Source of the DNA: Cohaesibacter sp. ES.047
GTDB taxonomy: Bacteria; Pseudomonadota; Alphaproteobacteria; Rhizobiales; Cohaesibacteraceae
Assembly (NCBI RefSeq): GCF_900215505.1
Contig: NZ_LT907844.1
Coordinates: 3,612,001 to 3,676,000, forward strand
Direction of reading: 5' to 3'
DNA length: 64,000 bases
Shown: piece by piece, positions 47,641-57,019 of the stretch
How positions within the stretch are numbered: position 1 is the stretch's first letter
How the letters are laid out: each line of letters begins with the position of its first letter
Notes under the pieces: model-generated
Databases searched by the model: none
Told to the model about the DNA's origin: nothing
What the model saw: the letters and a program-made list of their open reading frames with translations, nothing else
Translations under genes and position numbers: made by a program

Positions 47641-48984
47641 GTGGTAATCAAGACCAAAAAGATGTCCACCCCCGAAGACTGCAATTTCGGCTCTGACGCC
47701 GGGACGTCCCGCCGCACATTCCTCACGGCAAGTGGGTCTTTGCTTGCTGGCTTTGCGGTCACGGCATCGAGCCCGGTATGGGCTCAGGCCATCAATCCGA
47801 TCGATGATGTGATTCGACAAAACCAGGTCGAGTGGGGGGATCGTTTCGATACGCCCGGTCAGACGGTCGCCGCGGTACGGTCTGCAGAGCCGACCTTGTC
47901 GAAATCCACCGCCGAGAACATCGAAAACGCGATGCAGTTCTACTATGGCATCGTGCAGCGAGGCGGATGGCCAATTGTTCCTGATGGTCAAACGATGCGC
48001 ATCGGCATGCGCTCGAACGCTGTCAATATCCTTCGGCAGAGGCTCACCATGTCCGGTGATCTCAAGCAGGATATCGGTGTGAGCGATGTATTTGATTCCT
48101 ATGTCGATGCTGCCGTAAGGCGCTTTCAGTCGCGGCATGGGTTCGATCCCGACGGCATCGTCGGCAATGATACGCTTGCAGCCATGAATGTGCCGGCCGA
48201 AATTCGCCTGCGCCAGTTGGAGACCAACTTGGTCCGCGTCCGTTCGATGTCCGGTTATCTCGGCGACCGATACGTTATGGTCAACATCCCGGCTGCTGAA
48301 ATTGAAACGGTGGAAAACGGCTTCGTGCATTCTCGCCACACTGGCGTCGTTGGCAAGATCGACCGTCAGACCCCGGTTCTGAAATCGCGCATCCATGAAA
48401 TCAACTTCAATCCCTATTGGCATGTTCCCAAAAGCATCATTCTCAAGGATCTGATCCCAAAAATGCAGAAGGATCGCAACTATCTGCGCGACAACAAGAT
48501 CAAGATCCGGGACTTGAAGAACAACGTCGAGCTTGATGCCACTCAGGTGGATTGGACCACGGATGACGCCCTCAACTACCAGTTCCGTCAGGAGCCGGGT
48601 GCCAAGAACTCCATGGGGTCCATCAAGATCAACTTTCATAACACGCACGCCGTTTACCTGCACGACACGCCTTCAAAGACTCTGTTTGGCAACAGCTACC
48701 GTTTCCACTCGTCGGGCTGTGTACGCGTTCAGAACGTGCGAGAGTTTGTGACTTGGGTTTTGGAAGACACCCCTGGTTGGGATCGCATGGCCATTGACGA
48801 TGTTATCCGCTCCGGTGAGCGAGAAGACGTCAAGGTTCGTGGCAAGGTGCCTATCTACATGACCTACATCACTGCCTGGGCGACCTCGGGTGGCATGATC
48901 CATTTCCGCGAAGACATCTATAACCGTGATGGTCTCAATGCCATGACCCCGGTTGTCGCCCAAAGCGGCCAGATACAGCAATAA
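47641..48984 (+). CDS. ldtP: Murein L,D-transpeptidase (YkuD domain)
   Basis: A 447-residue periplasmic enzyme that makes or edits 3-3 or lipoprotein cross-links in peptidoglycan. The start is GTG with GGAG 7 nt ahead; an ATG at 47662 is an alternative. A Tat-type signal SRRTFLTASGSLLAG is at residues 23-37. A peptidoglycan-binding domain (VDAAVRRFQSRHGFDPDGIVG) is at about 155-185, and the YkuD active site HSSGCVRV has catalytic C360. The C-terminal part is long, as in the LdtP group. Its regulator LdtR is the gene before it. Confidence 0.92.
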   Translation: MVIKTKKMSTPEDCNFGSDAGTSRRTFLTASGSLLAGFAVTASSPVWAQAINPIDDVIRQNQVEWGDRFDTPGQTVAAVRSAEPTLSKSTAENIENAMQFYYGIVQRGGWPIVPDGQTMRIGMRSNAVNILRQRLTMSGDLKQDIGVSDVFDSYVDAAVRRFQSRHGFDPDGIVGNDTLAAMNVPAEIRLRQLETNLVRVRSMSGYLGDRYVMVNIPAAEIETVENGFVHSRHTGVVGKIDRQTPVLKSRIHEINFNPYWHVPKSIILKDLIPKMQKDRNYLRDNKIKIRDLKNNVELDATQVDWTTDDALNYQFRQEPGAKNSMGSIKINFHNTHAVYLHDTPSKTLFGNSYRFHSSGCVRVQNVREFVTWVLEDTPGWDRMAIDDVIRSGEREDVKVRGKVPIYMTYITAWATSGGMIHFREDIYNRDGLNAMTPVVAQSGQIQQ

Positions 48985-49002
48985 TAGGCGGGAGCCAACC
49001 TT

Positions 49003-49194
49003 ATGGTGTCACCAAACGCTGGTGAAATCTACATTGAGTTCTTCGTCATCGGCCCGCAAATGAAGGCGGTTGCCGTTGACGCTGCAACTGGCGTTGAAGT
49101 GACCGTTTTTGGCCCGAAAACGGTCTCGCGACTCGAGCTTCAGAACCTTGCCGTGCGCAAGCTCAAGATGCGGCTGAAGCAATTGGGACACTAG
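49003..49194 (+). CDS. Small DUF6898-like protein
   Basis: A 63-residue protein with GGGAG 8 nt before the ATG, 18 nt after ldtP, so probably in the same transcript. The text GEIYIEFFVIGPQMKAVAVDAATGVEV followed by FGP and a basic helix VRKLKMRLKQLG matches my memory of DUF6898, a short family found just before glyA in Hyphomicrobiales. The function is unknown. Confidence 0.78.
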   Translation: MVSPNAGEIYIEFFVIGPQMKAVAVDAATGVEVTVFGPKTVSRLELQNLAVRKLKMRLKQLGH

Positions 49195-49621
49195 GGCCTC
49201 TCCAATTGTTAAATAGAATTCATTTCGTAACGCGTGACACAGAGTGAAATCCGCTTGGGTTTGCAAAACGACTGTGCTAATTCGGATTGATGTCTCTGCA
49301 GTCGGATCGCATTTTTAGTACATAATGATGCTGAAATGTGTCCATTGCGTTGACATCCACTCAGATATTGATGGCAGACAGAGAGTGGGCATTTGTGGTA
49401 GCAAAGGGCCTTCGGATCAATGTCTTTTGCATCACCCGATCACGCCCGGTCTTGTCGGAAGAATAACGGTTTCTTCAAGCAAGACGGCGCTTCAAGTCAG
49501 CTAGGCTGTTCCGGTGACCTTGTCGCTGGAATTGCTGTTCAATGCGAAAAGAAACGTATCCCGTCCTCTTGGTGATCCAAGCGCAGTGGATACGCTCTCG
49601 TCAAGAGAAGGGGTAGGTTCC
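49195..49621. other. Spacer upstream of glyA
   Basis: 427 bp with no supported gene. I looked for a glycine or SAM riboswitch and saw none of their conserved cores. It must contain the glyA promoter; a TTGACA-like element is at 49353-49358 but has no good -10 at the right distance. Confidence 0.5.
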
Positions 49622-50932
49622 ATGTCCGCAACCGAAACCAAATCGGGAGCCATTTTCCCGGAATTTTTCACACGTGATCTCGCCAGTGCCGACCCGGCCA
49701 TTGCCAAGGCAATCGAGGATGAACTCGGTCGCCAAAAGCACGAAATCGAGCTGATCGCTTCGGAAAACATCGTCTCCAAAGCCGTCTTGCAAGCGCAGGG
49801 CTCGGTGATGACCAACAAATATGCCGAGGGCTATTCGGGCCGTCGCTATTACGGTGGTTGTAAGCATGTAGACGTTGCCGAAGATCTGGCGATCGAACGC
49901 GTTACCAAGCTGTTCGGTTGCGAATTCGCAAACGTTCAGCCCAACTCCGGTTCGCAGGCCAACCAGGCCGCCTTCATGGCGCTGATCAAGCCGGGTGATA
50001 CCATCCTGGGTATGAGTCTTGACGCTGGTGGTCACCTGACCCACGGTGCAAAGCCCAACCAGTCCGGCAAATGGTTCAACTCCATCCAGTATGGCGTGCG
50101 CAAGCAGGACGGCCGCATTGATTTTGAACAGCTCGAAGAGTTGGCAAAAGAACATTCACCGAAGTTGATCATCGCCGGTGGCTCCGCTTACAGCCGCGAG
50201 TTCGATTTCAAACGTTTCCGCGAAATTGCTGATTCCATTGGCGCCTACCTGATGGTCGACATGGCTCACTTTGCTGGCCTCGTGGCAGCGGGACTGCATG
50301 AAAGCCCGTTCCCGCATGCTCATATCGCGACCTCAACCACCCACAAGACCCTGCGTGGTCCCCGCGGTGGTCTGATCCTGACCAATGACGCTGATATTGC
50401 CAAGAAAGTGAATTCGGCAGTCTTCCCGGGTCTGCAAGGTGGACCGCTGATGCACGTCATCGCGGCCAAGGCCGTTGCGTTCGGTGAAGCGCTGACCCCG
50501 GAATTCAAGGTCTACGCACAGGCAGTGAAGGACAATGCTGTCGCGTTGGCCGACACGCTCTATGCCGGTGGTGTAGAACTGTCGTCCGGCGGTACCGACA
50601 ACCATCTGCTGCTCGTTGATCTGCGCCCCAAAGGCCTGACCGGTAAAGTCGTGGAATCTGCTCTGGGGCGGGCCTACATCACCTGCAACAAGAACGGCGT
50701 TCCCTTCGATCCCGAAAAGCCTGCCATCACCTCCGGTATCCGTCTTGGTACCCCGGCAGGCACCTCGCGCGGCTTTGGTGTTGAGGAGTTCAAACAGATC
50801 GGACAATTGATCATTGAAGTCCTTGACGGCCTTGTCGCAAATGGGGAAGAAGGCAATGGAGCCGTGGAATCAGCGGTGAAGGAAAAGGTCATCGCACTGA
50901 CCGACCGTTTCCCGATCTACACGGATCTCTAA
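49622..50932 (+). CDS. glyA: Serine hydroxymethyltransferase
   Basis: A 436-residue PLP enzyme that converts serine and tetrahydrofolate to glycine and methylene-THF, the main one-carbon source. The PLP lysine is K242 in [27 protein letters not shown] and [14 protein letters not shown] are the family N-terminal signatures. The ATG at 49622 has AAGGGG upstream; a GTG frame from 49514 would add 36 unrelated residues. nrdR follows 68 nt later. Confidence 0.97.
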   Translation: MSATETKSGAIFPEFFTRDLASADPAIAKAIEDELGRQKHEIELIASENIVSKAVLQAQGSVMTNKYAEGYSGRRYYGGCKHVDVAEDLAIERVTKLFGCEFANVQPNSGSQANQAAFMALIKPGDTILGMSLDAGGHLTHGAKPNQSGKWFNSIQYGVRKQDGRIDFEQLEELAKEHSPKLIIAGGSAYSREFDFKRFREIADSIGAYLMVDMAHFAGLVAAGLHESPFPHAHIATSTTHKTLRGPRGGLILTNDADIAKKVNSAVFPGLQGGPLMHVIAAKAVAFGEALTPEFKVYAQAVKDNAVALADTLYAGGVELSSGGTDNHLLLVDLRPKGLTGKVVESALGRAYITCNKNGVPFDPEKPAITSGIRLGTPAGTSRGFGVEEFKQIGQLIIEVLDGLVANGEEGNGAVESAVKEKVIALTDRFPIYTDL

Positions 50933-51000
50933 AAGCGTTTCCAACGCTGGCATCGCCCCATGACTGGCCGGTGCCAGCGCAATACCGAAGAGGTCGAGCC

Positions 51001-51486
51001 ATGAGATGCCCCTATTGCGGTTGTGATGACACACAAGTGAAGGATTCTCGACCTACAGAAGACAACACCGCCATTCGCCGCCGCAGGGTCTGTACCGGCT
51101 GCGGCGGGCGTTTCACCACATTCGAGCGCGTACAGTTGCGCGAATTGTCGGTGGTCAAGCGCACCGGACGTCGGGTTCCCTTTGATCGCGACAAGCTGAT
51201 GCGGTCCGTTCAGGTCTCGTTGCGCAAACGTCCCGTCGATATCGAAAAAGTCGAGCGTATGGTCTCGGGCATTGTTCGCCAGCTTGAGAGCACGGGGGAT
51301 GCGGAGGTGCAGGCCGAGCATATCGGCACGCTGGTGATGGAAGGGCTTAAAGGTCTCGACGAAATCGCCTATATTCGCTTTGCTTCGGTTTACAAGAATT
51401 TCCGGGAGGCAAAAGACTTCTCGGACATGCTCAACGAAATGTCATCCGATCAGGACGAGGACGATCCCGGGCAGGACGAAGACTAG
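51001..51486 (+). CDS. nrdR: Transcriptional repressor NrdR
   Basis: A 161-residue repressor of ribonucleotide reductase genes. The zinc ribbon [17 protein letters not shown] with [17 protein letters not shown] holds the four cysteines (C3, C6, C31, C34), followed by the ATP-cone (about 49-139) that senses ATP/dATP. The C-terminus is acidic. I use the family start at 51001. It sits between glyA and ribD, its usual place in this order. Confidence 0.97.
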   Translation: MRCPYCGCDDTQVKDSRPTEDNTAIRRRRVCTGCGGRFTTFERVQLRELSVVKRTGRRVPFDRDKLMRSVQVSLRKRPVDIEKVERMVSGIVRQLESTGDAEVQAEHIGTLVMEGLKGLDEIAYIRFASVYKNFREAKDFSDMLNEMSSDQDEDDPGQDED

Positions 51487-51540
51487 CCTGCAGGGTCCCC
51501 CTCGCTTCGATTGGCAGATCGTGACGAACAAGGGATGAGG

Positions 51541-52695
51541 ATGCAGCAGGTCTCACAAGCCTTGACCGATCATCAATTGATGGATCTGGCCCTACGGCTC
51601 GGGGCCCGCTTTGCTGGCGCGACGGGTGACAATCCCGCCGTCGGCTGCGTGATCGCTCGCCATCATCCCAACCACACGGACATTCTGGGCATAGGCTGGA
51701 CACAGCAAGGTGGCCGACCGCATGCAGAGCGTGTTGCTCTAGCCGAGGCCGGTGCTGCTGCCAGAGGCGCAATTGCCTATGTGACGCTCGAACCCTGTTC
51801 ACACCATGGACGCTCATCACCGTGCGCAGAAGCCTTGATAGAGGCGGGGATCGCCCGTGTCGTCTGTGCCCACCCGGACCCGGATCCTCGCGTTTCAGGG
51901 CTCGGTTTTGCTATGCTGAGGGAGGCCGGTATCCTTGTCGAAACGGGTCTTTTGGAACCCGTCGCCCATCGAAATCTCGCCGGCTTTTTGTCTCGGATAA
52001 CGCGAGGGACGCCTTGGCTTGAAGCCAAAATGGCCCTGTCTCCAGATGGAATGATCGGCAAGCAGGGCGTCGGCAACTATCCCATTACGGGTGTTGAGGC
52101 GAAGCGCCATACCCATGCCATGAGGGCAAGAGCTGATGCCATCCTTGTTGGGGTTGAGACGGTTCTTGTTGACAATCCGAGCCTGACCGTGCGTCTCCCG
52201 GGGCTTGAGCATCGCTCTCCGCTCCGTGTCATCCTTGACAGCAAGGGCCGTACACCAGAGACCAGCGCTCTGGTGCATGGGGCACGGGACGTGCCGGTGA
52301 TGATCCTGACTACAGGTGCAATTTCAACGGAAAAGGCCTTGCTGCTCGAAGACCATGGCTGCACCGTGCATCTGGTTGAAGCAGATAAAGAGGGCAGGGT
52401 GGACCTTGACGCAGCTCTTCGATTGCTTGGAGACCGGGGCATCAATCGGCTCTTTGCCGAAACCGGAGCAAAGCTTGCTGAAGCTCTGCTGACAGGGGCT
52501 TTTGTTGATGAGTTTCATCTCTACCGTGGCTCCAAGACGGTTGGTGAGCACGGGCTGAAGGGGCTGGGCGATGATCCCGACGCGATGCTTCAGGCAGCCG
52601 GGCTTTCTTTGGAGAGAACAAAACACGCTGGTACGGATCGCTTGCAGACTTATGTGCGAGCCGCTAGTCTTTCCGCATTATATCAGAGGAAATAA
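51541..52695 (+). CDS. ribD: Bifunctional riboflavin deaminase/reductase
   Basis: A 384-residue enzyme of riboflavin synthesis. The N-terminal deaminase has the zinc motif HAERVALAEAG and PCSHHGRSSPCAEALI, and the C-terminal reductase (about 150-370) carries GVETVLVDNPSLTVR. It deaminates and then reduces the pyrimidine product of GTP cyclohydrolase II. AAGGG lies 6 nt before the ATG at 51541, so I use that; an ATG at 51535 and a TTG at 51511 are in frame. ribE follows after 6 nt. Confidence 0.95.
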   Translation: MQQVSQALTDHQLMDLALRLGARFAGATGDNPAVGCVIARHHPNHTDILGIGWTQQGGRPHAERVALAEAGAAARGAIAYVTLEPCSHHGRSSPCAEALIEAGIARVVCAHPDPDPRVSGLGFAMLREAGILVETGLLEPVAHRNLAGFLSRITRGTPWLEAKMALSPDGMIGKQGVGNYPITGVEAKRHTHAMRARADAILVGVETVLVDNPSLTVRLPGLEHRSPLRVILDSKGRTPETSALVHGARDVPVMILTTGAISTEKALLLEDHGCTVHLVEADKEGRVDLDAALRLLGDRGINRLFAETGAKLAEALLTGAFVDEFHLYRGSKTVGEHGLKGLGDDPDAMLQAAGLSLERTKHAGTDRLQTYVRAASLSALYQRK

Positions 52696-52701
52696 AGACT
52701 T

Positions 52702-53313
52702 ATGTTTACAGGTATTGTTACGGACGTCGGTGAAGTCGTGGTACGCGAAGACATTCCGGCTGGCCAGCGCGTTCGCATTGCGACACATTTTGACCCCAAG
52801 ACCATTGCCGTGGGCGCTTCAATAGCTTGCAGCGGCGTTTGCCACACCGTCATCGAGGCGGGGGCTATGGATGACGGGCGCAACTTCTTTGTGGTCGAAT
52901 CCGCCAAGGAAACACTTGACCTGACCACGGCCTCCGAATGGGCAGTTGGACGCAAACTCAATCTCGAACGCTCCCTGCAGATGGGTGATGAATTGGGCGG
53001 GCATCTGGTGCTGGGCCACGTGGACGGCATGGCAGAGATCGTCGAGCGTGTCGATCACCCAGACAGCGTGTTCTACAAGCTCCGCGCCCCGGATCAGCTT
53101 GCCCGTTTCATTCCACAAAAAGGCTCAGTCGCCCTTGATGGCTGCTCGTTGACGGTCAATGACGTTGACGGGGATGACTTTACCATCTTTCTGATTCCCC
53201 ATACCATCGCTCACACCACATTTGGTGAAAAGCAGGTCGGCGACAAGATCAATCTTGAGGTGGACATGATGGCGCGCTATATCGCGCGGCTGAGCGAATA
53301 CAAACCGAGCTGA
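52702..53313 (+). CDS. ribE: Riboflavin synthase, alpha subunit
   Basis: A 203-residue enzyme that dismutates two 6,7-dimethyl-8-ribityllumazine molecules into riboflavin. The two lumazine-binding repeats begin MFTGIVTDVGEVV and LVLGHVDGMAEIVERV. The conserved SVALDGCSLTVNDV and the N-terminal MFTGIV are diagnostic. It sits directly after ribD; ribH follows 128 nt later. Confidence 0.96.
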   Translation: MFTGIVTDVGEVVVREDIPAGQRVRIATHFDPKTIAVGASIACSGVCHTVIEAGAMDDGRNFFVVESAKETLDLTTASEWAVGRKLNLERSLQMGDELGGHLVLGHVDGMAEIVERVDHPDSVFYKLRAPDQLARFIPQKGSVALDGCSLTVNDVDGDDFTIFLIPHTIAHTTFGEKQVGDKINLEVDMMARYIARLSEYKPS

Positions 53314-53441
53314 TGCAACCGGACCATCCGCAGCTTGGAATTTGCCCGAGGCACTCGCAAATAGGACTGGACAAACCAGCCCGGACATGATTTGACACGC
53401 GCTCACGGCACTTCGCCGATTAAGTCTATGGGATCACGTCA

Positions 53442-53900
53442 ATGAGCGACAAAGCCACGAATATTCTGATCATCGAAGCCCGGTTCTATGAGGATCTGGC
53501 GGATGAACTGGCCCGCGGCGCAATGGCCGCGCTGGACGAAGCTGGCGCCTCCTACGAGCGGATTGCGGTTCCCGGTGTGTTGGAAATCCCCGCCGCTCTT
53601 TCCATGGCGCTTGCCTCGGTTGAAGAAGGCATCAATGACTATGATGGCTACGTCACTCTGGGCGTCGTGATCCGTGGCGAGACATCCCACTATGATATTG
53701 TCTCCAATGAATCCGCACGCGCCATCATGGACCTTTCGGTGGAAGGATGCATTGCTGTCGGCAATGGTATTCAAACCGTCGAAAATGGCGATCAGGCTTG
53801 GGCGCGTGCCCGTGTGAGCGACAAGAACAAAGGTGGAGCCGCCGCACAGGCCGCACTGGCTATGGTGGAGCTCCGATCAAAATTCGGTATTGAAGAATGA
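53442..53900 (+). CDS. ribH: 6,7-Dimethyl-8-ribityllumazine synthase
   Basis: A 152-residue enzyme for the last-but-one step of riboflavin synthesis, forming icosahedral or smaller shells. ILIIEARFYEDLADELARGA, the PGVLEIPAAL substrate motif, and VTLGVVIRGETSHYDIV with the catalytic His are all present. Its stop overlaps the nusB start (ATGA). Confidence 0.96.
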   Translation: MSDKATNILIIEARFYEDLADELARGAMAALDEAGASYERIAVPGVLEIPAALSMALASVEEGINDYDGYVTLGVVIRGETSHYDIVSNESARAIMDLSVEGCIAVGNGIQTVENGDQAWARARVSDKNKGGAAAQAALAMVELRSKFGIEE

Positions 53901-54397
53901 GCGAGCAGGATAAACCGGTACGCACCGCAAATCAGCGCGGATCGGCCCGTCTGGGCGCCGTCCAGGCCCTTTATCAGATGGACATCGGCGGAACACCGCT
54001 AACTAACGTGTTGCAAGAGTTTGAACTCTATCGGCTCGGCAAGGAAGTGGACGAAGAGCTCTACCTTCCGGCGGATTTCGACTATTTCAAGGATCTCGTC
54101 TGCGGTGTGGTGCGTGAACAGCGTACCCTCGATCCGATGATCCACTTCGCGTTGGAAAAAGGCTGGCCGCTTGCCAGAATCGATTCCACCATGCGGGCGC
54201 TGTTGCGCTGCGGCCTCTATGAATTGGAGAGCCGCAAAGATGTGCCCGCCGCTGTGATCCTGACCGAGTATGTGGATGTCGCCAAAGCCTTCTTTGAAGG
54301 TGAGGAACCCCGCATGGTCAATGGCGTCCTTGATGCGCTGGCGCGCAAAGTTCGGCCCGATGAAGTCAAGCACAAACCATCAGCCACAAAACAATGA
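53897..54397 (+). CDS. nusB: Transcription antitermination factor NusB
   Basis: A 166-residue helical factor that, with S10 (NusE), supports antitermination on rRNA operons. It starts with the arginine-rich RTANQRGSARLGAVQALYQM and contains AVILTEYVDVAKAFFEG near residue 120. It overlaps ribH by four bases. The order ribH-nusB-thiL is common. Confidence 0.96.
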   Translation: MSEQDKPVRTANQRGSARLGAVQALYQMDIGGTPLTNVLQEFELYRLGKEVDEELYLPADFDYFKDLVCGVVREQRTLDPMIHFALEKGWPLARIDSTMRALLRCGLYELESRKDVPAAVILTEYVDVAKAFFEGEEPRMVNGVLDALARKVRPDEVKHKPSATKQ

Positions 54398-54430
54398 CGC
54401 TGACCGCACTCTGATTGCGGGCAGACATGG

Positions 54431-55447
54431 ATGGGAAAGGCATTGAGGGGAATGGCAGACAAGGCCGTCCGGCGCAGTGAAAGCGCAACGATCGAGCACT
54501 ATTTTGCCCCTCTTTGCGATCCAGATGCCTCCTTCGGGCTGACGGATGACGCGGCATTCCTCACCGTTCCAGACAACACGCAGCTGGTCATCACCAAGGA
54601 CATGATCGTTGCCGATGTTCATTTCTTTCGGGACGATGATCCCGTCAACATCGCGCGCAAGGCGTTGCGCGTCAATCTCTCGGATTTGGCTGCCAAGGCG
54701 GCGAAGCCATTGGGATATCTGCTCGGACTGGGTCTGCCGTCCGATTGGACCGAAAGCTGGCTTGAAGCCTTTTGCGAGGGACTGAGGCTCGACCAGAACG
54801 CGTTCAATTTTCCCCTGCTTGGTGGCGATACGGTGAAAAGCCCGGAGCGTCTCATCCTTTCTGTAACGGCCTTTGGAACGGTGCCCAAAGACCGCACGAT
54901 TGTGCGCCCGAATGCGAGCCCCGGCGATGATCTTTATGCGACAGGAACCATCGGCGACGGAGCGCTGGGGCTTATGGTGCGCAAGGGTGAACTTTCCGGC
55001 CGCATCAGCAAGGACCAAGAGGCCTGGCTGCTTGATCGCTTTCTCCTTCCGCAAGCCCGGACCGAATGCGCAACGTTGCTCAAAGCCACAGCAAAGGCGG
55101 CCATGGACATATCAGACGGTCTGGTCGGTGATGCGGGCAAGATGGCGCGAGCCGCTGGTGTTTGTCTTGAAATTGACGAGGCGGCCATTCCTCTGTCCAA
55201 CGCGGCCAAAAGCGCCCTGGAGCAGGACAAAACCCTGTTTGATCGCGTGCTCTATGGTGGCGACGACTATGAACTTCTGTTCACGGCAAGTCCGACAATG
55301 CGGGACAGCATCGAGAGACACGCTGAAGAACTCACTGTGCCTGTTACCCGTATTGGACGGGTGCGCGACGGGGCAGGGGTCAACTGCGTTGATGCCAAGG
55401 GCAATGTGAAACCACAGACTGACCACCCTTCCTACGAGCATTTCTGA
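54431..55447 (+). CDS. thiL: Thiamine-phosphate kinase
   Basis: A 338-residue kinase that makes thiamine pyrophosphate from thiamine phosphate. It has the AIR-synthase-like fold: GLTDDAAFL near residue 35 binds metal, NLSDLAAKAAKPLGYLLGLGLP is the family core, and MDISDGLVGDAGKMA is the ATP-binding segment. ATG codons at 54431 and 54452 are both possible; neither has an ideal RBS. It follows nusB by 33 nt. Confidence 0.93.
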   Translation: MGKALRGMADKAVRRSESATIEHYFAPLCDPDASFGLTDDAAFLTVPDNTQLVITKDMIVADVHFFRDDDPVNIARKALRVNLSDLAAKAAKPLGYLLGLGLPSDWTESWLEAFCEGLRLDQNAFNFPLLGGDTVKSPERLILSVTAFGTVPKDRTIVRPNASPGDDLYATGTIGDGALGLMVRKGELSGRISKDQEAWLLDRFLLPQARTECATLLKATAKAAMDISDGLVGDAGKMARAAGVCLEIDEAAIPLSNAAKSALEQDKTLFDRVLYGGDDYELLFTASPTMRDSIERHAEELTVPVTRIGRVRDGAGVNCVDAKGNVKPQTDHPSYEHF

Positions 55448-55482
55448 TCGCACGGCGTCTGCATTCCCAGAATGACCAAAAG

Positions 55483-55513
55483 AAAAGGCCCTCGCAATCA
55501 AATGCGAGAGCCC
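55483..55513 (-). terminator. Terminator of bamE (convergent with thiL)
   Basis: A 6-bp core stem CTCGCA (55491-55496) with TGCGAG (55503-55508), extended by GGC/GCC, is followed on the minus strand by TTTTCTTTT. Confidence 0.8.
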
Positions 55514-55546
55514 TGATATCATTCGGCATAATGCGATCTGGAGGAA

Positions 55547-56047
55547 TCAGCCGCCAATCTGCGGTCCGACATTGCTCATGATGCGGTTGAGGAAGTTGAC
55601 TTCTTCACCGCCGGTCGGTGTCACCTGATTGGTGAAGTCAAACAATCTGCCATCTTTCAGACCATATTTGATGGTCCGCGAAACCCTTTGTTCCTCATCG
55701 AAATAGACGGCAACAACGGTCTGGTCGACGGGCTTGGGATTCATGAAGGCAACGGGACGTTTGCGCGTCTGAGAAATATAGTAGAAAACTTCGTTGCCAA
55801 AGTCAGCCGTCGTTGATGGCGATCCGAGCGTCAGTAACACCTGTTCGCGGCTGGAACCTTCGACGATCTGATCAAGGGTATAGTCGGACGGAACAAAGCC
55901 GTGCACCGACGTGGTTTCCGTCATGCATCCGGCCAACAGCAAGCTGCCGCAGCACGCAGCGGCAAGGCAGGCAGAGCGCAAGGAAAAAGATGAACGACTG
56001 CTGGATGATGTGCCATTTTCCATGGTCTTGAAGCTCGAACTGCGCAT
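55547..56047 (-). CDS. bamE: Outer membrane protein assembly factor BamE (OmlA) lipoprotein
   Basis: A 166-residue lipoprotein of the BAM complex. The lipobox LLAGC places the lipidated Cys at residue 41 of the frame, after a long serine-rich N-region. The domain reads YTLDQIVEGSSREQVLLTLGSPSTTADFGNEVFYY (in parts), the SmpA/OmlA fold. AGGAG stands ahead of the ATG at 56047; an ATG at 56023 would give a shorter signal. It is divergent from the cytochrome chaperone gene, as in many relatives. Confidence 0.93.
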   Translation of the reverse strand: MRSSSFKTMENGTSSSSRSSFSLRSACLAAACCGSLLLAGCMTETTSVHGFVPSDYTLDQIVEGSSREQVLLTLGSPSTTADFGNEVFYYISQTRKRPVAFMNPKPVDQTVVAVYFDEEQRVSRTIKYGLKDGRLFDFTNQVTPTGGEEVNFLNRIMSNVGPQIGG

Positions 56048-56311
56048 GTGAGCCTGATACTCCTGATGGTAACTGTTCCAGTCAGATTGCCGCCGAATGG
56101 TAACTTGAGCCCCGGCGGGTCACTTTTGGTCTTGATCGGTATCCGTTTTGCTCCTCAAATGCAATCTTTGTTGCTAAAAGGAGCAATGAATTCTGGCAAA
56201 TCCTATCCCATATCGGTTAGGAATGTGTTCAATTCGCTTGTTGTTCTTGCCCGACCTTTACGAGGCAATGCATCAGGCCAGCAAGAAATTAAGGTTCAAA
56301 CAGGCAGGCTG

Positions 56312-56857
56312 ATGATCTTTAGACTATTCCGCAAGGAAACCGACCGGGAAAAAGCTGCTGCGGAACTCTATGAGGCAATCGTGGCACAGGCGAGGCAACC
56401 GGAGTTCTATTTGGACTATGGCGTGGAAGATTCCACCAATGGCCGGTTCGAAATGATTGTCCTTCATGCCTATATGCTTCTTTATCGCCTGCGGCAGGAA
56501 GACAGCGCAGCCAAGACACTGGGACAGGCGGTGTTTGATCGCTTCTTCCGCGATATGGATGATTCCCTGCGGGAGCGCGGTGTCGGCGACCTCTCGGTGC
56601 CCAAGAAAATCAAGAAGATGGCCCAACATTTCTATGGCCGCGTGGAAGCCTATGACGCAGCACGCGCCGATAGTGAGGAAAGACTGGCAGAAGCGATCGA
56701 GCGCAATGTCTTTGCGCGATCACAGGATGTAACCGTTGAATCCCGGAAAATGGCGAATTATGTATTTGCCAGTGCAACTGAGCTTGACGGTCAGAGCGTT
56801 GAAGATTTTGCATCCGGCAAGATCGAATTTGCGTCGTTGCCAGACCACAACACCTGA
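56312..56857 (+). CDS. Ubiquinol-cytochrome c chaperone family protein
   Basis: A 181-residue cytosolic protein of the UCC/CBP3 family, needed for cytochrome bc1 assembly in mitochondria and alphaproteobacteria. The FEMIVLHAYMLLYRLRQED and FDRFFRDMDDSLRERGVGDLSVPKKIKKMAQHFYGRV (in parts) match the family. I use the ATG at 56312; the frame from 56048 would add 88 residues with no family likeness. DUF177 follows. Confidence 0.92.
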   Translation: MIFRLFRKETDREKAAAELYEAIVAQARQPEFYLDYGVEDSTNGRFEMIVLHAYMLLYRLRQEDSAAKTLGQAVFDRFFRDMDDSLRERGVGDLSVPKKIKKMAQHFYGRVEAYDAARADSEERLAEAIERNVFARSQDVTVESRKMANYVFASATELDGQSVEDFASGKIEFASLPDHNT

Positions 56858-57019
56858 GCGTGACCGCCGGGCTCCGTTTGAAATACGGCCAAACAAGACA
56901 GAACCATACGGAAAACTCCCATAAATATCTGTCAGTCCATTGCCATGGATGCAGCATTTGTAGCAGAAGAAGAATGAAAACGAACCACCGCGTCAGAGCA
57001 ATAAGGAAGGGTTGAACCC

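Noticed and set aside
47554-48663. Open frame of 369 codons on the minus strand across ldtP
   Set aside because: Opposite the clear L,D-transpeptidase; no motif supports it.
49195-49621. Possible glycine or SAM riboswitch before glyA
   Set aside because: None of the conserved core segments could be found by eye in the 427-bp spacer.
53314-53441. Possible FMN riboswitch upstream of ribH
   Set aside because: The conserved RFN core is not visible; the spacer is only 128 nt and shows no such fold. The same holds for the region before ribD.
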